Shown: positions 44,659 to 54,783, counted from the first letter of the stretch. The stretch is DNA of 64,000 bases from Hyphomicrobiales bacterium (GCA_017305715.1 JAFKKG010000008.1:1-64000), one strand, 5' to 3'. The notes: generated from the sequence alone by a model not told the origin. Made by a program: numbers and translations.

Positions 44659-47215
44659 TCAACCCGTCGACCTCAATAATTGCGATCGCGAACCCATCCA
44701 TATCCCGGGCAGCATCCAGCCGCATGGTTGCCTGCTGGCCTGCGATCAATCGTTTCGCTCGGTGATACGCCATTCCGCCAACGCGGCTGCGGTTCTCAGC
44801 TTCGGCAATGAAATCAATGGCAGAATGATCGACGATTTGCTCGGCGAAGAAATCGTGCATGCGATCCGCAATGCGCTGGCGCGCTCGAATGATCCCACTC
44901 GCCCGGCGCTGAGCTTTTCCTTAGGCCTTCCCTCAGGTCAGTTGTTCGACATCGCCGTGCACAACTTCAAGGCCACGATTATCGTCGAGTTGGAACCTGC
45001 AAAGCCTGACATCGCTCAGCCGCTCGAGCTCGCCCGGACGATGATCGGGCGCATTAACTCCATCGACCAGATCGACCGGCTGGTTCGCGATACGGCCCGC
45101 CTAGTTCAGGCGATGCTGAACTACGATCGCGTCATGATCTACCAGTTCGAGGCTGACGGCGCCGGTCGGGTCGTCAGTGAATCAAAGCGCGGGGATCTGG
45201 AGAGCTTTTTCGGGCAATATTTTCCCGCCAGCGACATACCTCAACAGGCGCGCGCGCTCTACCTGCGCAACACCATTCGCATCATTTCCGACGCCAATGC
45301 GGCGCGGATTCCGATCGTTCCCGAACTCGATGCCTCGGGCGAGCCGCTCGACCTGTCGTTCGCGCACCTGCGCAGTGTCTCGCCGATCCATTGCGAATAT
45401 CTGCGCAACATGGGCGTCGGCGCCTCGATGTCGATCTCGATCATCATCGACGGACAATTATGGGGCCTGATCGCCTGCCATCGTTATGAGCCGCGGACGC
45501 TCACCATGGCCGAGCGCGTGGCGGCCGAGATGTTCGGCCAGTTTTTCTCCCTGCATCTGAGCGCGCTGAAGCGGAAGCAGAAACTGGAGGCGGCGGCAAA
45601 AGCCCGCCAATCGCTGGATCGTTTCCTGCAACTGACGGCCCGCGCACCTGAGATTGACGACGTCCTGCGTGACAATCTTCCGGAATTCGCTTCGCTCGTC
45701 CGGAGCGACGGCGCCGCCATCTGGCTGCGCGGGCGATGGCATCAGTTCGGGGAAACGCCGCCCGAGTCCGACATCACCGGCCTGCTATCGCTCGCCGAAA
45801 CGGTCGCCGACGGACATATCTGGGCTACCCACAAGCTCTCGAATTACGCGCTCGATGCCGAGCATTACGCCGACGTGGCGTCCGGCGTCCTGATCGTGCC
45901 GTTGTCGCAGCGGCCCCGCGACTATTTATTCTTCTTTCGAAAGGAAATCGTCCACACGCTCGACTGGGCAGGCAACCCGGAAAAATCCTACGAAACCGGG
46001 CCGCTGGGCGATCGGCTGACGCCACGCAAGAGTTTTGCGATCTGGAAGGAGACGGTGCGCCGCCAGTCGGCGCCGTGGACCGACGAGGAGCGCGAGATCG
46101 CCGAGGCGACGCGGATGGTGCTGATCGAAATCGTGCTCCGCCAGAATGAGCTGATCGAGGAAGAGCGGTCAAAATCCGCTGTTCGCCAGCGCATGCTCAA
46201 CGAAGAGCTCAACCATCGCGTCAAGAATATCCTTGCCATCATCAAGTCGCTGGTCAATCGTCCGGAGCGCGCCGGGCAGGATATCGAAAGCTATGTCCAC
46301 TCGCTGCAGGGTCGAATCCAGGCATTGGCTCACGCGCACGATCAGGTCGTGCGAGGCGACGGCGGCGGTTCGCTCGCCGAATTGATGAATGCAGAGCTCT
46401 CGCCCTACCGGGCTTCGCATTCCAGCATCGTCATCGACGGACCGCCGGTCTGGCTCGATACGCGCGCGTTCTCGGTGATGGCGTTGATGCTGCACGAATT
46501 GTCGACCAACGCCGCCAAATATGGCGCTCTATCGCGTGCGGGCGGCTCGCTCTCGGTGCGCTGGCGGTTGGACGGGCTGACCGGCTGTCACATCGAATGG
46601 GTTGAAAGCGGCGGACCGCCGGTTGTCCCACCGGGCAGGAGGGGGTTCGGGACAGTTCTGATCGATCGCAGCGTACCGTTTGACCTCGGCGGAGAAAGCG
46701 ACCTTGTGTTCCGGCCCGAAGGCCTGTATGGGCGCTTCCGCATTCCCGCAAAATTTGTCTCCGCGCGGGCCGCCTCGGCCAGAACGCCTGAACGTCATCC
46801 AACCGTCGGCCCGCCCATGGCTGCAGAGCAAAGCCTCGGCACGACGCGGGTGCTGATCGTCGAAGATCAGATGTTGATCGCCATGAATCTTGAGCAAATT
46901 CTCGCCGACGCGGGCGTCAAGGACGTCATGGCAACCGCATCGGTCGCCGAGGCGCTGCGATGTTTGCAGAAGGATCGACCGGACGTAGCAATACTGGACG
47001 TCAATCTGGGCGGTGAGACTTCGGAGTCCCTGGCGCAGGAACTGAAGCACCGCGGCATCCCCTTCATGTTCGCGACAGGCTATGGCGACAACATGATACC
47101 TGTCCACAAATTCCCACGAACTCCCGTGGTGCAAAAGCCCTACGAGGCCGCAACCATTATCGGACACATCGGACGGCTGATAAGCCCGCGTCGCGACCCA
47201 CGACGAGACGCTTGA
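44648..47215 (+). CDS. bphP: Bacteriophytochrome with HWE kinase and C-terminal receiver
   Basis: An 855-residue red/far-red photoreceptor. The biliverdin-binding Cys12 lies in the N-terminal extension before EPIHIPGSIQPHG. The PAS-GAF core has PASDIP (Asp196) and SPIHCEYLRNMGVGASMSIS. The PHY tongue has PRKSFAIWKETVR. The output is an HWE-type histidine kinase, with His523 in NEELNHRVKNILAIIKSL and the LHELSTNAAKYGALS N-box. A fused receiver domain follows, with phospho-acceptor Asp784 in VAILDVNLGG. Such hybrids pass phosphate on through another protein. The GTG start overlaps the heme oxygenase gene. It likely controls photosynthesis- or light-related genes not seen here. Confidence 0.95.
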   Translation: MNINQPVDLNNCDREPIHIPGSIQPHGCLLACDQSFRSVIRHSANAAAVLSFGNEINGRMIDDLLGEEIVHAIRNALARSNDPTRPALSFSLGLPSGQLFDIAVHNFKATIIVELEPAKPDIAQPLELARTMIGRINSIDQIDRLVRDTARLVQAMLNYDRVMIYQFEADGAGRVVSESKRGDLESFFGQYFPASDIPQQARALYLRNTIRIISDANAARIPIVPELDASGEPLDLSFAHLRSVSPIHCEYLRNMGVGASMSISIIIDGQLWGLIACHRYEPRTLTMAERVAAEMFGQFFSLHLSALKRKQKLEAAAKARQSLDRFLQLTARAPEIDDVLRDNLPEFASLVRSDGAAIWLRGRWHQFGETPPESDITGLLSLAETVADGHIWATHKLSNYALDAEHYADVASGVLIVPLSQRPRDYLFFFRKEIVHTLDWAGNPEKSYETGPLGDRLTPRKSFAIWKETVRRQSAPWTDEEREIAEATRMVLIEIVLRQNELIEEERSKSAVRQRMLNEELNHRVKNILAIIKSLVNRPERAGQDIESYVHSLQGRIQALAHAHDQVVRGDGGGSLAELMNAELSPYRASHSSIVIDGPPVWLDTRAFSVMALMLHELSTNAAKYGALSRAGGSLSVRWRLDGLTGCHIEWVESGGPPVVPPGRRGFGTVLIDRSVPFDLGGESDLVFRPEGLYGRFRIPAKFVSARAASARTPERHPTVGPPMAAEQSLGTTRVLIVEDQMLIAMNLEQILADAGVKDVMATASVAEALRCLQKDRPDVAILDVNLGGETSESLAQELKHRGIPFMFATGYGDNMIPVHKFPRTPVVQKPYEAATIIGHIGRLISPRRDPRRDA

Positions 47216-47263
47216 GACCGGAGTGGCACGTCTGCCGCGCCGCTGCGAAGCGCGACGTCTCTT

Positions 47264-48283
47264 CTATTTTGACGCGACGCCGAGCTCGCGCGCCCAACGC
47301 TGCTGAACGGCGAAATCGCGCTCTAGGAAGCTCGCAAATTCCTGCGGCGGCGTGGCGTTCGTCGCCGCTCCGAGTGTCGAAAGCAGTTCCCGAATGCTGG
47401 CACGCGCAAGCGCTTCCTTGACGGCGTCGAACAGACGCGCCACGACCTCCTTCGGCGTATCGCGCGGGGCCCACAGGCCGATATAGCCGAACACCACGAA
47501 ATCCGGAAAGCCGGCTTCACGCATCGTCGGCACGCCGGAAAGAACAGGGGCACGTTCCGTGCCGGTCGAGGCGAGGACCTTGACCTGTCCACTGTCGATG
47601 TAACCGCGCACACCGGAAATGCCGATGAAACATAGATCGACCTGCCCGGCGATCAAATCGCTCAAGGCGGCGGCCGTGCCGCGATACGGAATTCCGGACA
47701 ACGGCATGCCAGCCTGCAGCTTGAGCAATTCGCCGGCGATATATGAAATGTTGCCGATGCCGGCATGGCCGTAGGTCAGGCCATTCGGCCTGGTTTTCGC
47801 GTAGGAAGTGAGCGCGGAAACCGAGTCGGCCGGAATGTCCTTGCGTGCAACAAGCACGATACCGTTGGATTCGATCAGGGCCGTTATGGGCGTGAAGCTC
47901 TGCAAGGGGTCGTATCGAACCTGTGCGGCGTTGAACACCTTGTTTCCGATGTGCGATCCCGTCGTCATCAGGAGCGTGTATCCGTCGGGCGCGGCACTGG
48001 CGACGGATTCGCTTCCGATGATGCCACCGGCGCCGGAGCGGTTTTCGACGACGACGGTCGCGCCCATGATTTCCTGCATCGCCGCGGCCAGGGGTCGTGC
48101 GATGGCGTCGATCGGGCCACCGGGAGCGAACGGCACGATGATCTTGATCGTGCGGTCCGGGTATGCGGCGGCATCGGCGTTCCCGGCCCCCAAGGCTGAC
48201 CCAAGGAGCGTGACGACGAGGACCGACAGTAGCGCGAGATGACGCGCAGCATTTGTCTGCCAAAAGCCTGCCTGTGCGACCAT
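47264..48283 (-). CDS. Bug-family binding protein paired with a flavin monooxygenase
   Basis: A 339-residue TctC/Bug protein with a signal peptide (about 1-38, LALLSVLVVTLLGSALGAG). Motifs are YPDRTIKIIVPFAPGGPIDAIAR, the ENRSGAGGIIGSESVASAAPDG loop and IPYRGTAAALSDLIAGQVDL. The start lies 2 nt after the monooxygenase stop, so the pair is one operon. No permease is nearby. It probably captures the substrate, perhaps an aromatic acid, that the monooxygenase hydroxylates. Confidence 0.9.
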   Translation of the reverse strand: MVAQAGFWQTNAARHLALLSVLVVTLLGSALGAGNADAAAYPDRTIKIIVPFAPGGPIDAIARPLAAAMQEIMGATVVVENRSGAGGIIGSESVASAAPDGYTLLMTTGSHIGNKVFNAAQVRYDPLQSFTPITALIESNGIVLVARKDIPADSVSALTSYAKTRPNGLTYGHAGIGNISYIAGELLKLQAGMPLSGIPYRGTAAALSDLIAGQVDLCFIGISGVRGYIDSGQVKVLASTGTERAPVLSGVPTMREAGFPDFVVFGYIGLWAPRDTPKEVVARLFDAVKEALARASIRELLSTLGAATNATPPQEFASFLERDFAVQQRWARELGVASK

Positions 48284-48285
48284 GG

Positions 48286-49905
48286 CTAGACTGCCTGCTT
48301 CAAGACGGGGCGTGCGAATATCCGGCCAAAGGCATCGGCGAGAGCCCGCCCCGGATCGCCGGGCTTGAACGCGACACGCCATGCGACATAGCCATCCGGG
48401 CGCACGAGGACGGCGCCGCCGTCCTGCACACCGTAGGCGGCCATCCATGTCTGATCCGTGTCGTGAATGTCTTCTCCCAAGACCCACACGTCCATGCGCG
48501 GCAGGCCGCCCTGGCGGGCCACGGACCGCCAGCACGCGCCGCCGGGCGCGGCAAGCAAAACGAAACCACGTCCGAACAGATCGATCGTCGAAACCCGTTG
48601 GCCCTTGTTGTCCAGCCAGACATGCGGCGCACGGCATCCGGGATGCGCCGACGGCACATACTCGGTTACGGGATCGCTCACCTCCGGTGGATTCGACCCG
48701 TCAGGCACGACGGCGAGCGACTGATATCGCGCGCCGAAGATCAGGCCGCGTTCGTTGAGGAACTCCTTGCGTGGCAGCCGCGCCTCGGTCTGACGCTTGG
48801 AGCGGTCGAAACTCTGCATGTTGAGCAGTGTCGCGCCCACGACCTCGAGGGCATGAGGCCGGCGTTCCGCCTCAAAGCTGTCGAGGAGCGAGGCATCCGC
48901 CTCGCCACGAAGCACGGCCGCGATCTTCCAGGCCAGGTTCTGCGCATCCTGCACGCCGATATTCATGCCGAAGCCGCCGCTCGGCGTGGTCTCATGGGCG
49001 GCGTCCCCGACCAGAAAGATATTGCCGCTGCGAAAACTGTCCGAGACCATCGCCGAGCAATTCCAGAAGTTGATGCCGAGCACCTCGACCTGGAGGACGG
49101 CGACCCCGACGGCCCGGCGAACCAGCTCGATACATCGCTCCGGCGTGAGGTTCTCCTTCGTAAAGCCATAGGCGCTGAGACTGTGGACCAGGAAGCCCCA
49201 CCGGTCGGCGCCATTCACCGTGAGAAACGTCGCCCGCAGTTCCGGCTGCTCGATGAGGTAGAGCGCGGCCGGACGATCTTCGACCCACGGCCGCAGGTCG
49301 GCACGAAAATGCACGTTCACCGAATCGTAGATATCCTTTTCGCCGGTTCGGCCGATCCCAAGCTTCTCCCGGACGACACTGCGCGTGCCGTCGGCGGCGA
49401 TGACGTAGCGCGCGCGAAATGGGCTGGTCTCGTCGCTGACCTGGTCCTTCAGCACGCCGGTCACACCGCTTCCTTCCTGCTTCAGGTCGCAGAGCTCGGT
49501 GTTGAACCTGATGCCTCCCTGGGCCAATGCTTCCGCATGACGGCGCAGCACCGGTTCGAGGACATCCTGGGAGCAGCCACAATTGGTGACCGGGGACATC
49601 GCCTTCCCCTCCGGCGTCGCCCTGCCCGGCGTGAGACGGTTGATCTCCTTCCCGGCAAGGCTTTCTGCCCAGAGGATCATTCCCCCGAATCTCGCAGGCA
49701 TCCCCGCAGCACGGATGTCGTCTTCGACGCCCATCTGCCGGTACATTTCCATGGTGCGCGCGTTGATCCCGCGGGCTTTGGGCGCGACGGAGGTGCCGGG
49801 ATGGCGCTCGACCAGAACGTGCCTGACGCCATGCTGAGAAAGAGCGATGGAAGTCGTCAACCCAACGGGTCCGGCACCGACGACCAGGACATCGGTCTCA
49901 AGCAT
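48286..49905 (-). CDS. FAD-dependent aromatic monooxygenase (PheA/TfdB type)
   Basis: A 539-residue flavoprotein hydroxylase. It has the FAD motif DVLVVGAGPVGLTTSIALSQ (about 5-24), the ARGINARTMEMYRQMG segment and the DG motif AADGTRSVV. The GD motif is NIFLVGDAAHETTPSGGFGMNIGVQDAQNL. A thioredoxin-like C-terminal domain (about 400-535) marks the phenol-hydroxylase/TfdB branch. These enzymes hydroxylate phenols or aromatic acids with NAD(P)H and oxygen. The substrate is unknown; the paired Bug protein suggests a carboxylated one. Confidence 0.92.
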   Translation of the reverse strand: MLETDVLVVGAGPVGLTTSIALSQHGVRHVLVERHPGTSVAPKARGINARTMEMYRQMGVEDDIRAAGMPARFGGMILWAESLAGKEINRLTPGRATPEGKAMSPVTNCGCSQDVLEPVLRRHAEALAQGGIRFNTELCDLKQEGSGVTGVLKDQVSDETSPFRARYVIAADGTRSVVREKLGIGRTGEKDIYDSVNVHFRADLRPWVEDRPAALYLIEQPELRATFLTVNGADRWGFLVHSLSAYGFTKENLTPERCIELVRRAVGVAVLQVEVLGINFWNCSAMVSDSFRSGNIFLVGDAAHETTPSGGFGMNIGVQDAQNLAWKIAAVLRGEADASLLDSFEAERRPHALEVVGATLLNMQSFDRSKRQTEARLPRKEFLNERGLIFGARYQSLAVVPDGSNPPEVSDPVTEYVPSAHPGCRAPHVWLDNKGQRVSTIDLFGRGFVLLAAPGGACWRSVARQGGLPRMDVWVLGEDIHDTDQTWMAAYGVQDGGAVLVRPDGYVAWRVAFKPGDPGRALADAFGRIFARPVLKQAV

Positions 49906-49968
49906 GGCAGCCTCCCTTGCTCAACCTGGCGAAGCTTTCCGCTTCCGCCCTTCGCTTTGTAGCGATGT

Positions 49969-49996
49969 TGTAGTTGATGTAGTTCTCGCTGCGAGA
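49969..49996. promoter_or_regulatory. Direct repeat and palindrome before the monooxygenase operon
   Basis: TGTAGTT occurs twice (49969 and 49978). The perfect palindrome TCTCGC-T-GCGAGA follows at 49984-49996. The block lies 63 nt before the monooxygenase ATG on the minus strand. It may bind a regulator or form a hairpin; I cannot name it. Confidence 0.4.
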
Positions 49997-50121
49997 GCCT
50001 GTCAACATTCAACAGGAATGGTCTGATATGCGGGGTTGGCCCCATCGCCAGCAAATCGTCTGCCGGGCAACGGACACGCCTCCATTGGCGCCCTCAACCG
50101 GGTTCAGACAAACCCCGCCAC

Positions 50122-50632
50122 AGCCCGACGGGCAAATCACCTTCTGATATTCGGAATTCATGTCAAGACCCAGAATAAAAAATATTTTGCTTTTCCGAAG
50201 TAACAAACCGGTGCATATCCATGCCCATCCCGTCCCGCTCAGAGGGGCGTTGGCCATCGTCACAACGAGGGACGGGGAGCGGTGGACGCTGAAATTGCGC
50301 TTGACGCGCGCAACTGAGGCGTACGGTGAAGACGTGTGGTCCTGACGCCGCGTTGCTGGCGTCCATGCACTTGGGGGCGTTCGACTTCCCAGGGCGCAAC
50401 GGAGGCAAAAGAGCCGTTCTCCGGGGAGAGCACGTGATAAGCCGTAAAGCCATTGCGCAGGGAATGTCGGATTGCCTCCGCTGCCCTGTATGCTCATGTG
50501 CGCACTTCTCTGTGCACACTGCACATGAGACCGCGGGTGCAGCGTGCATCCGGCATTCCCTGCACCCTCTGAATTGAAGAGGGTGAGAAATAACAGCAAA
50601 ACTCGGGCGCGATGCGCCGCGAGAATGCGGAC
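50122..50632 (-). repeat. Dispersed repeat, copy 2 (inverted)
   Basis: The minus strand matches copies 1 and 3 over about 500 bases. It includes AATTCAGAGGG near its 5-prime end, the conserved CTCATGTGC/GCACATGAG stem and the final GATTTGCCCGTCGGG. The terminal inverted repeat has decayed here (GAATTCCGAATATCAGAAGG). Copy 2 differs from the other two more than they differ from each other. It fills the gap between the monooxygenase operon and the cation efflux gene and holds no gene. Confidence 0.85.
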
Positions 50633-50639
50633 ACATATC

Positions 50640-50767
50640 CTCGTCGTCCCTGCGAACGCAGGGACCCATACGCCGCGGCCATTGTTGTTGAAAATGGAAG
50701 ATAACGACTTGCGTGCAAAACAACCAGCGCCGGTGGTTATGGGGTCCCTGCGTTCGCAGGGACGACG
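50640..50767. repeat. Pair of inverted GTCCCTGCGAACGCAGGGAC repeats
   Basis: Two copies of the palindromic word GTCCCTGCGAACGCAGGGAC (near 50646-50665 and, as its reverse complement, 50744-50763) face each other about 80 bases apart. A variant, GTCCCGGCGAACGCCGGGAC, lies beside copy 3 of the long repeat near 63.4 kb. These are rhizobial intergenic palindromes and tend to sit next to the long repeat. Confidence 0.75.
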
Positions 50768-50901
50768 AAACGGATAAGCCTTCGGATGACCGCATATTCA
50801 ACTCAGAACAATTCGCAACAAGCCTGCTTCTGCAAACCAGTTGCGACTGGCGTTGTGGATGGCCGCTTGATGTTGACGGAAGCCCTGCTAAACCGCCGGT
50901 C

Positions 50902-52290
50902 ATGACAACAGCCCACGCCCACCCTTCCCGCGTCAAGACCAGCGTCGCCGCGATCTCGATCTTCGTCAGCGGCGGGATGGCCGCCGCAAAACTCGCGGTC
51001 GGGATCGCCATCGGCTCGCTGGCGCTGATTTCCGAAGCGCTGCATTCGGCGATCGACATGGTCGCGACCGTCATCACCTGGGCGGTGGTGCGGGTTTCCG
51101 ACAGTCCGGCCGACGACGAGCATCATTACGGCCACGGCAAGTTCGAAAGCCTGTCGGCGCTCGGCGTCACCGCCCTGCTCTATCTGCTCGCCGGCGGCAT
51201 CCTGGTCGAGGCGTACGGCCATTTGCGCGAAGGCAAGCCGCCGCCGACCCTCTCGGCGATCCCCTTCGTCGTGCTGGTGGTCGATATCGCGCTGAATTTC
51301 TGGCGGGCGCGCGCGCTGCACCGCGCCGCCAGCGAGACAAGAAGCCAGGCGCTCGCCGCCGACGCGCTGCACTTTGCCTCCGACGTGCTCGGCTCGCTCG
51401 CCGTCATCACGGGCCTCGTGCTCGCCGCGTTCGGCTTCTGGTGGGGCGACGCCGCGGCCGCCATCGCCGTCGCGCTGATGATCGGGGTGCTCGGCCTGAA
51501 GATGACGCGCGCCACCGTGGAAACGCTGCTCGATCGCGCCCCCGCCGGCGTCACCGAAAAGGCCGACGCCGCGATCCGGTCCGTGCCCGGCGTGGTCGAC
51601 ATCGCGCGGACGCGGGTGCGCATGGTTGGGCCCACCTATTTCATCGAGACCATCGCCGAGGTGCCGCGCACCTATCCGATCGACCGCGTCGAGGCGATCA
51701 AGAAGGCGGCGCAGGCGGCCGTCAGTTCGGCACTGGGCGACGCCGACCTGACCTTCACCGCCGTGCCGGTCGCGCGCGACAATGAGAGCGTGCGCGAGCG
51801 CATCATGGTGATCGCCCGCAATTCCGGCCTCGCGGTCCACCATGTCACGGTGCACGATCTCGGCGGCAAGCTCACCGTCGGCATCGACCTCGAGGTCGAC
51901 GGCGACATGGCGCTGACATCGGCGCACGACATCGCCCATGAACTGGAGCGCAGCATCCGCGAGGATTTCGGCGAAGACGTCGAGGTCGACACCCATATCG
52001 AGCCGCTGGAACCGGAACTGCCCATCGGCACCGACGCTTCACCCGAACGGGTGGAAGTCATCAGGGCCGCGCTGGCGGGCTTTGCCGGCGATGGCGCGAT
52101 CCATGACATCCACAATGTGCGGGTACGCGACACCGAGGCCGGCGAAATCGTCAACTTCCATTGCCGCGCCGCGCCCTCGATGAGCGTCATCAAGGTGCAC
52201 GAGAATGCCGACGAGATCGAGCGCGCGCTGCGGCGCGCGTTTCCGACCATCAAGCGCGTCATCAGTCACGCCGAACCGACGCGGGGGTAA
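50902..52290 (+). CDS. Cation diffusion facilitator with extended C-terminus
   Basis: A 462-residue CDF transporter. Six hydrophobic segments cover about 15-200. The metal site has SEALHSAIDMVATV in helix 2 and ADALHFASDVLGS in helix 5, both HxxxD. The HYGHGKFES loop follows helix 2. CDFs export Zn, Fe, Co or Mn with proton exchange. Residues about 205-460 are longer than in standard CDFs and hold two related cytoplasmic ferredoxin-like domains, so the tail may be duplicated. The ATG at 50902 was chosen because upstream codons lie in repeat DNA. The metal cannot be told from HxxxD alone. Confidence 0.9.
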   Translation: MTTAHAHPSRVKTSVAAISIFVSGGMAAAKLAVGIAIGSLALISEALHSAIDMVATVITWAVVRVSDSPADDEHHYGHGKFESLSALGVTALLYLLAGGILVEAYGHLREGKPPPTLSAIPFVVLVVDIALNFWRARALHRAASETRSQALAADALHFASDVLGSLAVITGLVLAAFGFWWGDAAAAIAVALMIGVLGLKMTRATVETLLDRAPAGVTEKADAAIRSVPGVVDIARTRVRMVGPTYFIETIAEVPRTYPIDRVEAIKKAAQAAVSSALGDADLTFTAVPVARDNESVRERIMVIARNSGLAVHHVTVHDLGGKLTVGIDLEVDGDMALTSAHDIAHELERSIREDFGEDVEVDTHIEPLEPELPIGTDASPERVEVIRAALAGFAGDGAIHDIHNVRVRDTEAGEIVNFHCRAAPSMSVIKVHENADEIERALRRAFPTIKRVISHAEPTRG

Positions 52291-52482
52291 AATGACGGAG
52301 CCGTTCCTGTTTCGGACTCTTTTTGGAGTCCCGATTCTCCATTGGACAAGAATTATTTCACGTTAACGAATCGTTGACTCTCGACAGGGCGGGAAAAACG
52401 GATTCAAATCTTCCCATGATTCGGAAGCAACGTGGGGTTCTTCCGGACGGTGTACAGAAAGCATCCGGTGGGGGTCTACAGC

Positions 52483-54783
52483 ATGGCGCGTGCGCATGCG
52501 GCGAACGCGTGCGTCCAATCCGATTCGATCAAGGGATTGGCGCAATCGATCGCGAAGCCGGCCTATCACAGGCTGCTGGTTGCCGAACCGGCCTTGCGCC
52601 GAGCCGTCCCGACGCTGATCATCGCCTTCCTGATCACGATCTGCCTCGGCGCCGTCGTGCAGGTGATCGACCAGAACCGCCAGAAGCGCGCCGCGCTGAA
52701 GCGCGACCTCGCCGCCGTCACGGACCTGCTGGCCGAACGCATCGATCGCCTCGTCTCGGTCCGGCAGGACCGCGCGGTCAATATCGAGCGGCTGCAAAGC
52801 CTGCTGCCGGAACTCATTCCCTCCTGGGGCATCGCGGCCGGCCGCAATTACATCATCACCGGCGTGGAACATCGCGTGCTGGCGCGCCTGCCGGTCGAAC
52901 AACCCGGCGAGAGCGACCGTGTGCTGGACGTGATCTCCACCGCGCAATTGCTGGCCGCGCCCGGTCAGCAGGGCATCGTCAGCGACATGACGCTGCCGAA
53001 CGGTTCCGGCGCGCTGGCGATTTCCCAACTGGTCAAGACGCTGCCCGGCCAGATCATCGTGATCCAGGAGAAGAACGATCCCTTGTGGGGATCCGATGCC
53101 GCGCTGTCGGTGACGCTGTCCGCAACCACGGGGTTCGTCGTGCTGATCCTCGGTTTCGCGTTCCACTGGCAATCGACCCGCGCCCGCGAGGGCGATTTGA
53201 TCAATGATGCGGTGCGCGGCCGCATCGATACCGCGCTCAACCGCGGCCGCTGCGGCCTGTGGGACTGGGATCTCTCGCGCGGCAGGATCTTCTGGTCGCA
53301 GTCGATGTTCACCATGCTCGGCCTCGACACCCGCAACGATTTGCTCACCTTCGGCGAAGTCAACGCGCTGGTGAAATCCGACGACATCGACCTGTTCGCC
53401 ATCGCCGACCAGTTGATCTCGGGCAAGCTCGACCATATCGACCAGACTTTCCGCATGCAGCACACCGACGGCCACTGGATCTGGCTGCGCGTGCGCTGCG
53501 AACTCAGCCAGGCCGCCGCTGATTCAGGCCTGCATCTGATCGGGATCGCCGTCGACATCACCGAGCAGAAGAGCCTCGCCGAAAAGACGGTCGAGGCGGA
53601 TTTGCGGCTGCGCGACGCGATCGAGACCATCCCGGAAGCCTTCGTGCTGTGGGACGCCGAGGACCGCCTCGTGCTCTGCAACTCGCATTTCCAGCGCCTG
53701 CACAAATTGCCGGACTCGGCCGTGACGCCCGGCACCTCCTATGAGACCGTGATCGAGGTCGGCAGCATGCCGGAGGTCCGCACCCGGCTGCAGGAGACCG
53801 GCGCACAGGCGCCGGGCGCGCGCACCTTCGAAGCCCAGCTCGACGACGGCAGCTGGCTGCATATCAGCGAGCGCCGCACCAAGGACGGCGGCTACGTCTC
53901 GGTCGGCACCGACATCACCCGCATCAAGGAGCACGAGCAGAAGCTGGTCGAGAACGAGGCCCGCCTGCGCGCCAACGTGCTCGACCTCAAGCGCTCAAAG
54001 GACGAGCTTGCGGATGTCGCGGAAAAATACTCGCGCGAGAAGACCCGCGCCGAGGACGCCAACCAGGCCAAGTCGAAATTCCTCGCCAATATGAGCCACG
54101 AATTGCGCACGCCGCTCAACGCCATCATCGGGTTTTCCGAGATCATGGGCAGCGGCATGTTCGGCGTGCTCGGCTCCGACAAGTATCAGGAGTACTGCCA
54201 CGACATCCTGACATCGGGCAAATATCTGCTCGAAGTCATCAACGACATCCTCGACATGTCGAAGATCGAGGCCGGCCGCATGAAGCTCGACCTGGAGACG
54301 CTCGATCTGTCGAAGATCCTGGCGGAGTCGGTGCGCGTGGTATCGGGGCGCGCCGAGGACAAGCATCTGACGCTTGACGCCGATATCGAAAGCACCATCT
54401 CGGTGATGGCCGACCGCCGCGCGGTCAAGCAGATCTTCGTCAATCTGTTGTCCAATGCCGTCAAATTCACCCCCGACGACGGCAAGGTGACCGTCCGCGG
54501 CCAGGTGCTCAGCGATTCAATCGTGCTGGTCATCGCCGACACCGGGATCGGCATCGCCCCGGATTCGCTGCGCCGGCTCGGCAAACCGTTCGAGCAGGTG
54601 GAAAGCCAGCTGACCAAGACCTACCAGGGTTCGGGCCTCGGGCTCGCCATCGCGCGGTCGCTGACCAATCTGCACGGCGGAACGATGCGGCTGCGCTCCA
54701 AACTCGGCCGCGGAACGGTGGTCCGCATCAAGCTGCCGCGCGAGCCGCAAATCCCGAAAGCCAGGATGTCGGTGGCGGCGTGA
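52483..54783 (+). CDS. Membrane PAS-domain histidine kinase
   Basis: A 766-residue sensor kinase. Two membrane helices (about 42-62 and 208-228) flank a periplasmic sensing region. Cytoplasmic PAS domains cover about 250-365 (GLWDWDLSRGRIFWSQSM) and 380-490 (DAIETIPEAFVLWDAEDRLV). A coiled coil leads into the HisKA domain with phospho-acceptor His539 in FLANMSHELRTPLNAIIGF. An HATPase domain follows with NAVKFTPDDG, DTGIGI and GSGLGLAIARSL. The plan matches Rhizobiales PleC/PdhS-like kinases. No response regulator gene is adjacent. A GTG 17 codons upstream is an alternative start. Confidence 0.9.
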   Translation: MARAHAANACVQSDSIKGLAQSIAKPAYHRLLVAEPALRRAVPTLIIAFLITICLGAVVQVIDQNRQKRAALKRDLAAVTDLLAERIDRLVSVRQDRAVNIERLQSLLPELIPSWGIAAGRNYIITGVEHRVLARLPVEQPGESDRVLDVISTAQLLAAPGQQGIVSDMTLPNGSGALAISQLVKTLPGQIIVIQEKNDPLWGSDAALSVTLSATTGFVVLILGFAFHWQSTRAREGDLINDAVRGRIDTALNRGRCGLWDWDLSRGRIFWSQSMFTMLGLDTRNDLLTFGEVNALVKSDDIDLFAIADQLISGKLDHIDQTFRMQHTDGHWIWLRVRCELSQAAADSGLHLIGIAVDITEQKSLAEKTVEADLRLRDAIETIPEAFVLWDAEDRLVLCNSHFQRLHKLPDSAVTPGTSYETVIEVGSMPEVRTRLQETGAQAPGARTFEAQLDDGSWLHISERRTKDGGYVSVGTDITRIKEHEQKLVENEARLRANVLDLKRSKDELADVAEKYSREKTRAEDANQAKSKFLANMSHELRTPLNAIIGFSEIMGSGMFGVLGSDKYQEYCHDILTSGKYLLEVINDILDMSKIEAGRMKLDLETLDLSKILAESVRVVSGRAEDKHLTLDADIESTISVMADRRAVKQIFVNLLSNAVKFTPDDGKVTVRGQVLSDSIVLVIADTGIGIAPDSLRRLGKPFEQVESQLTKTYQGSGLGLAIARSLTNLHGGTMRLRSKLGRGTVVRIKLPREPQIPKARMSVAA

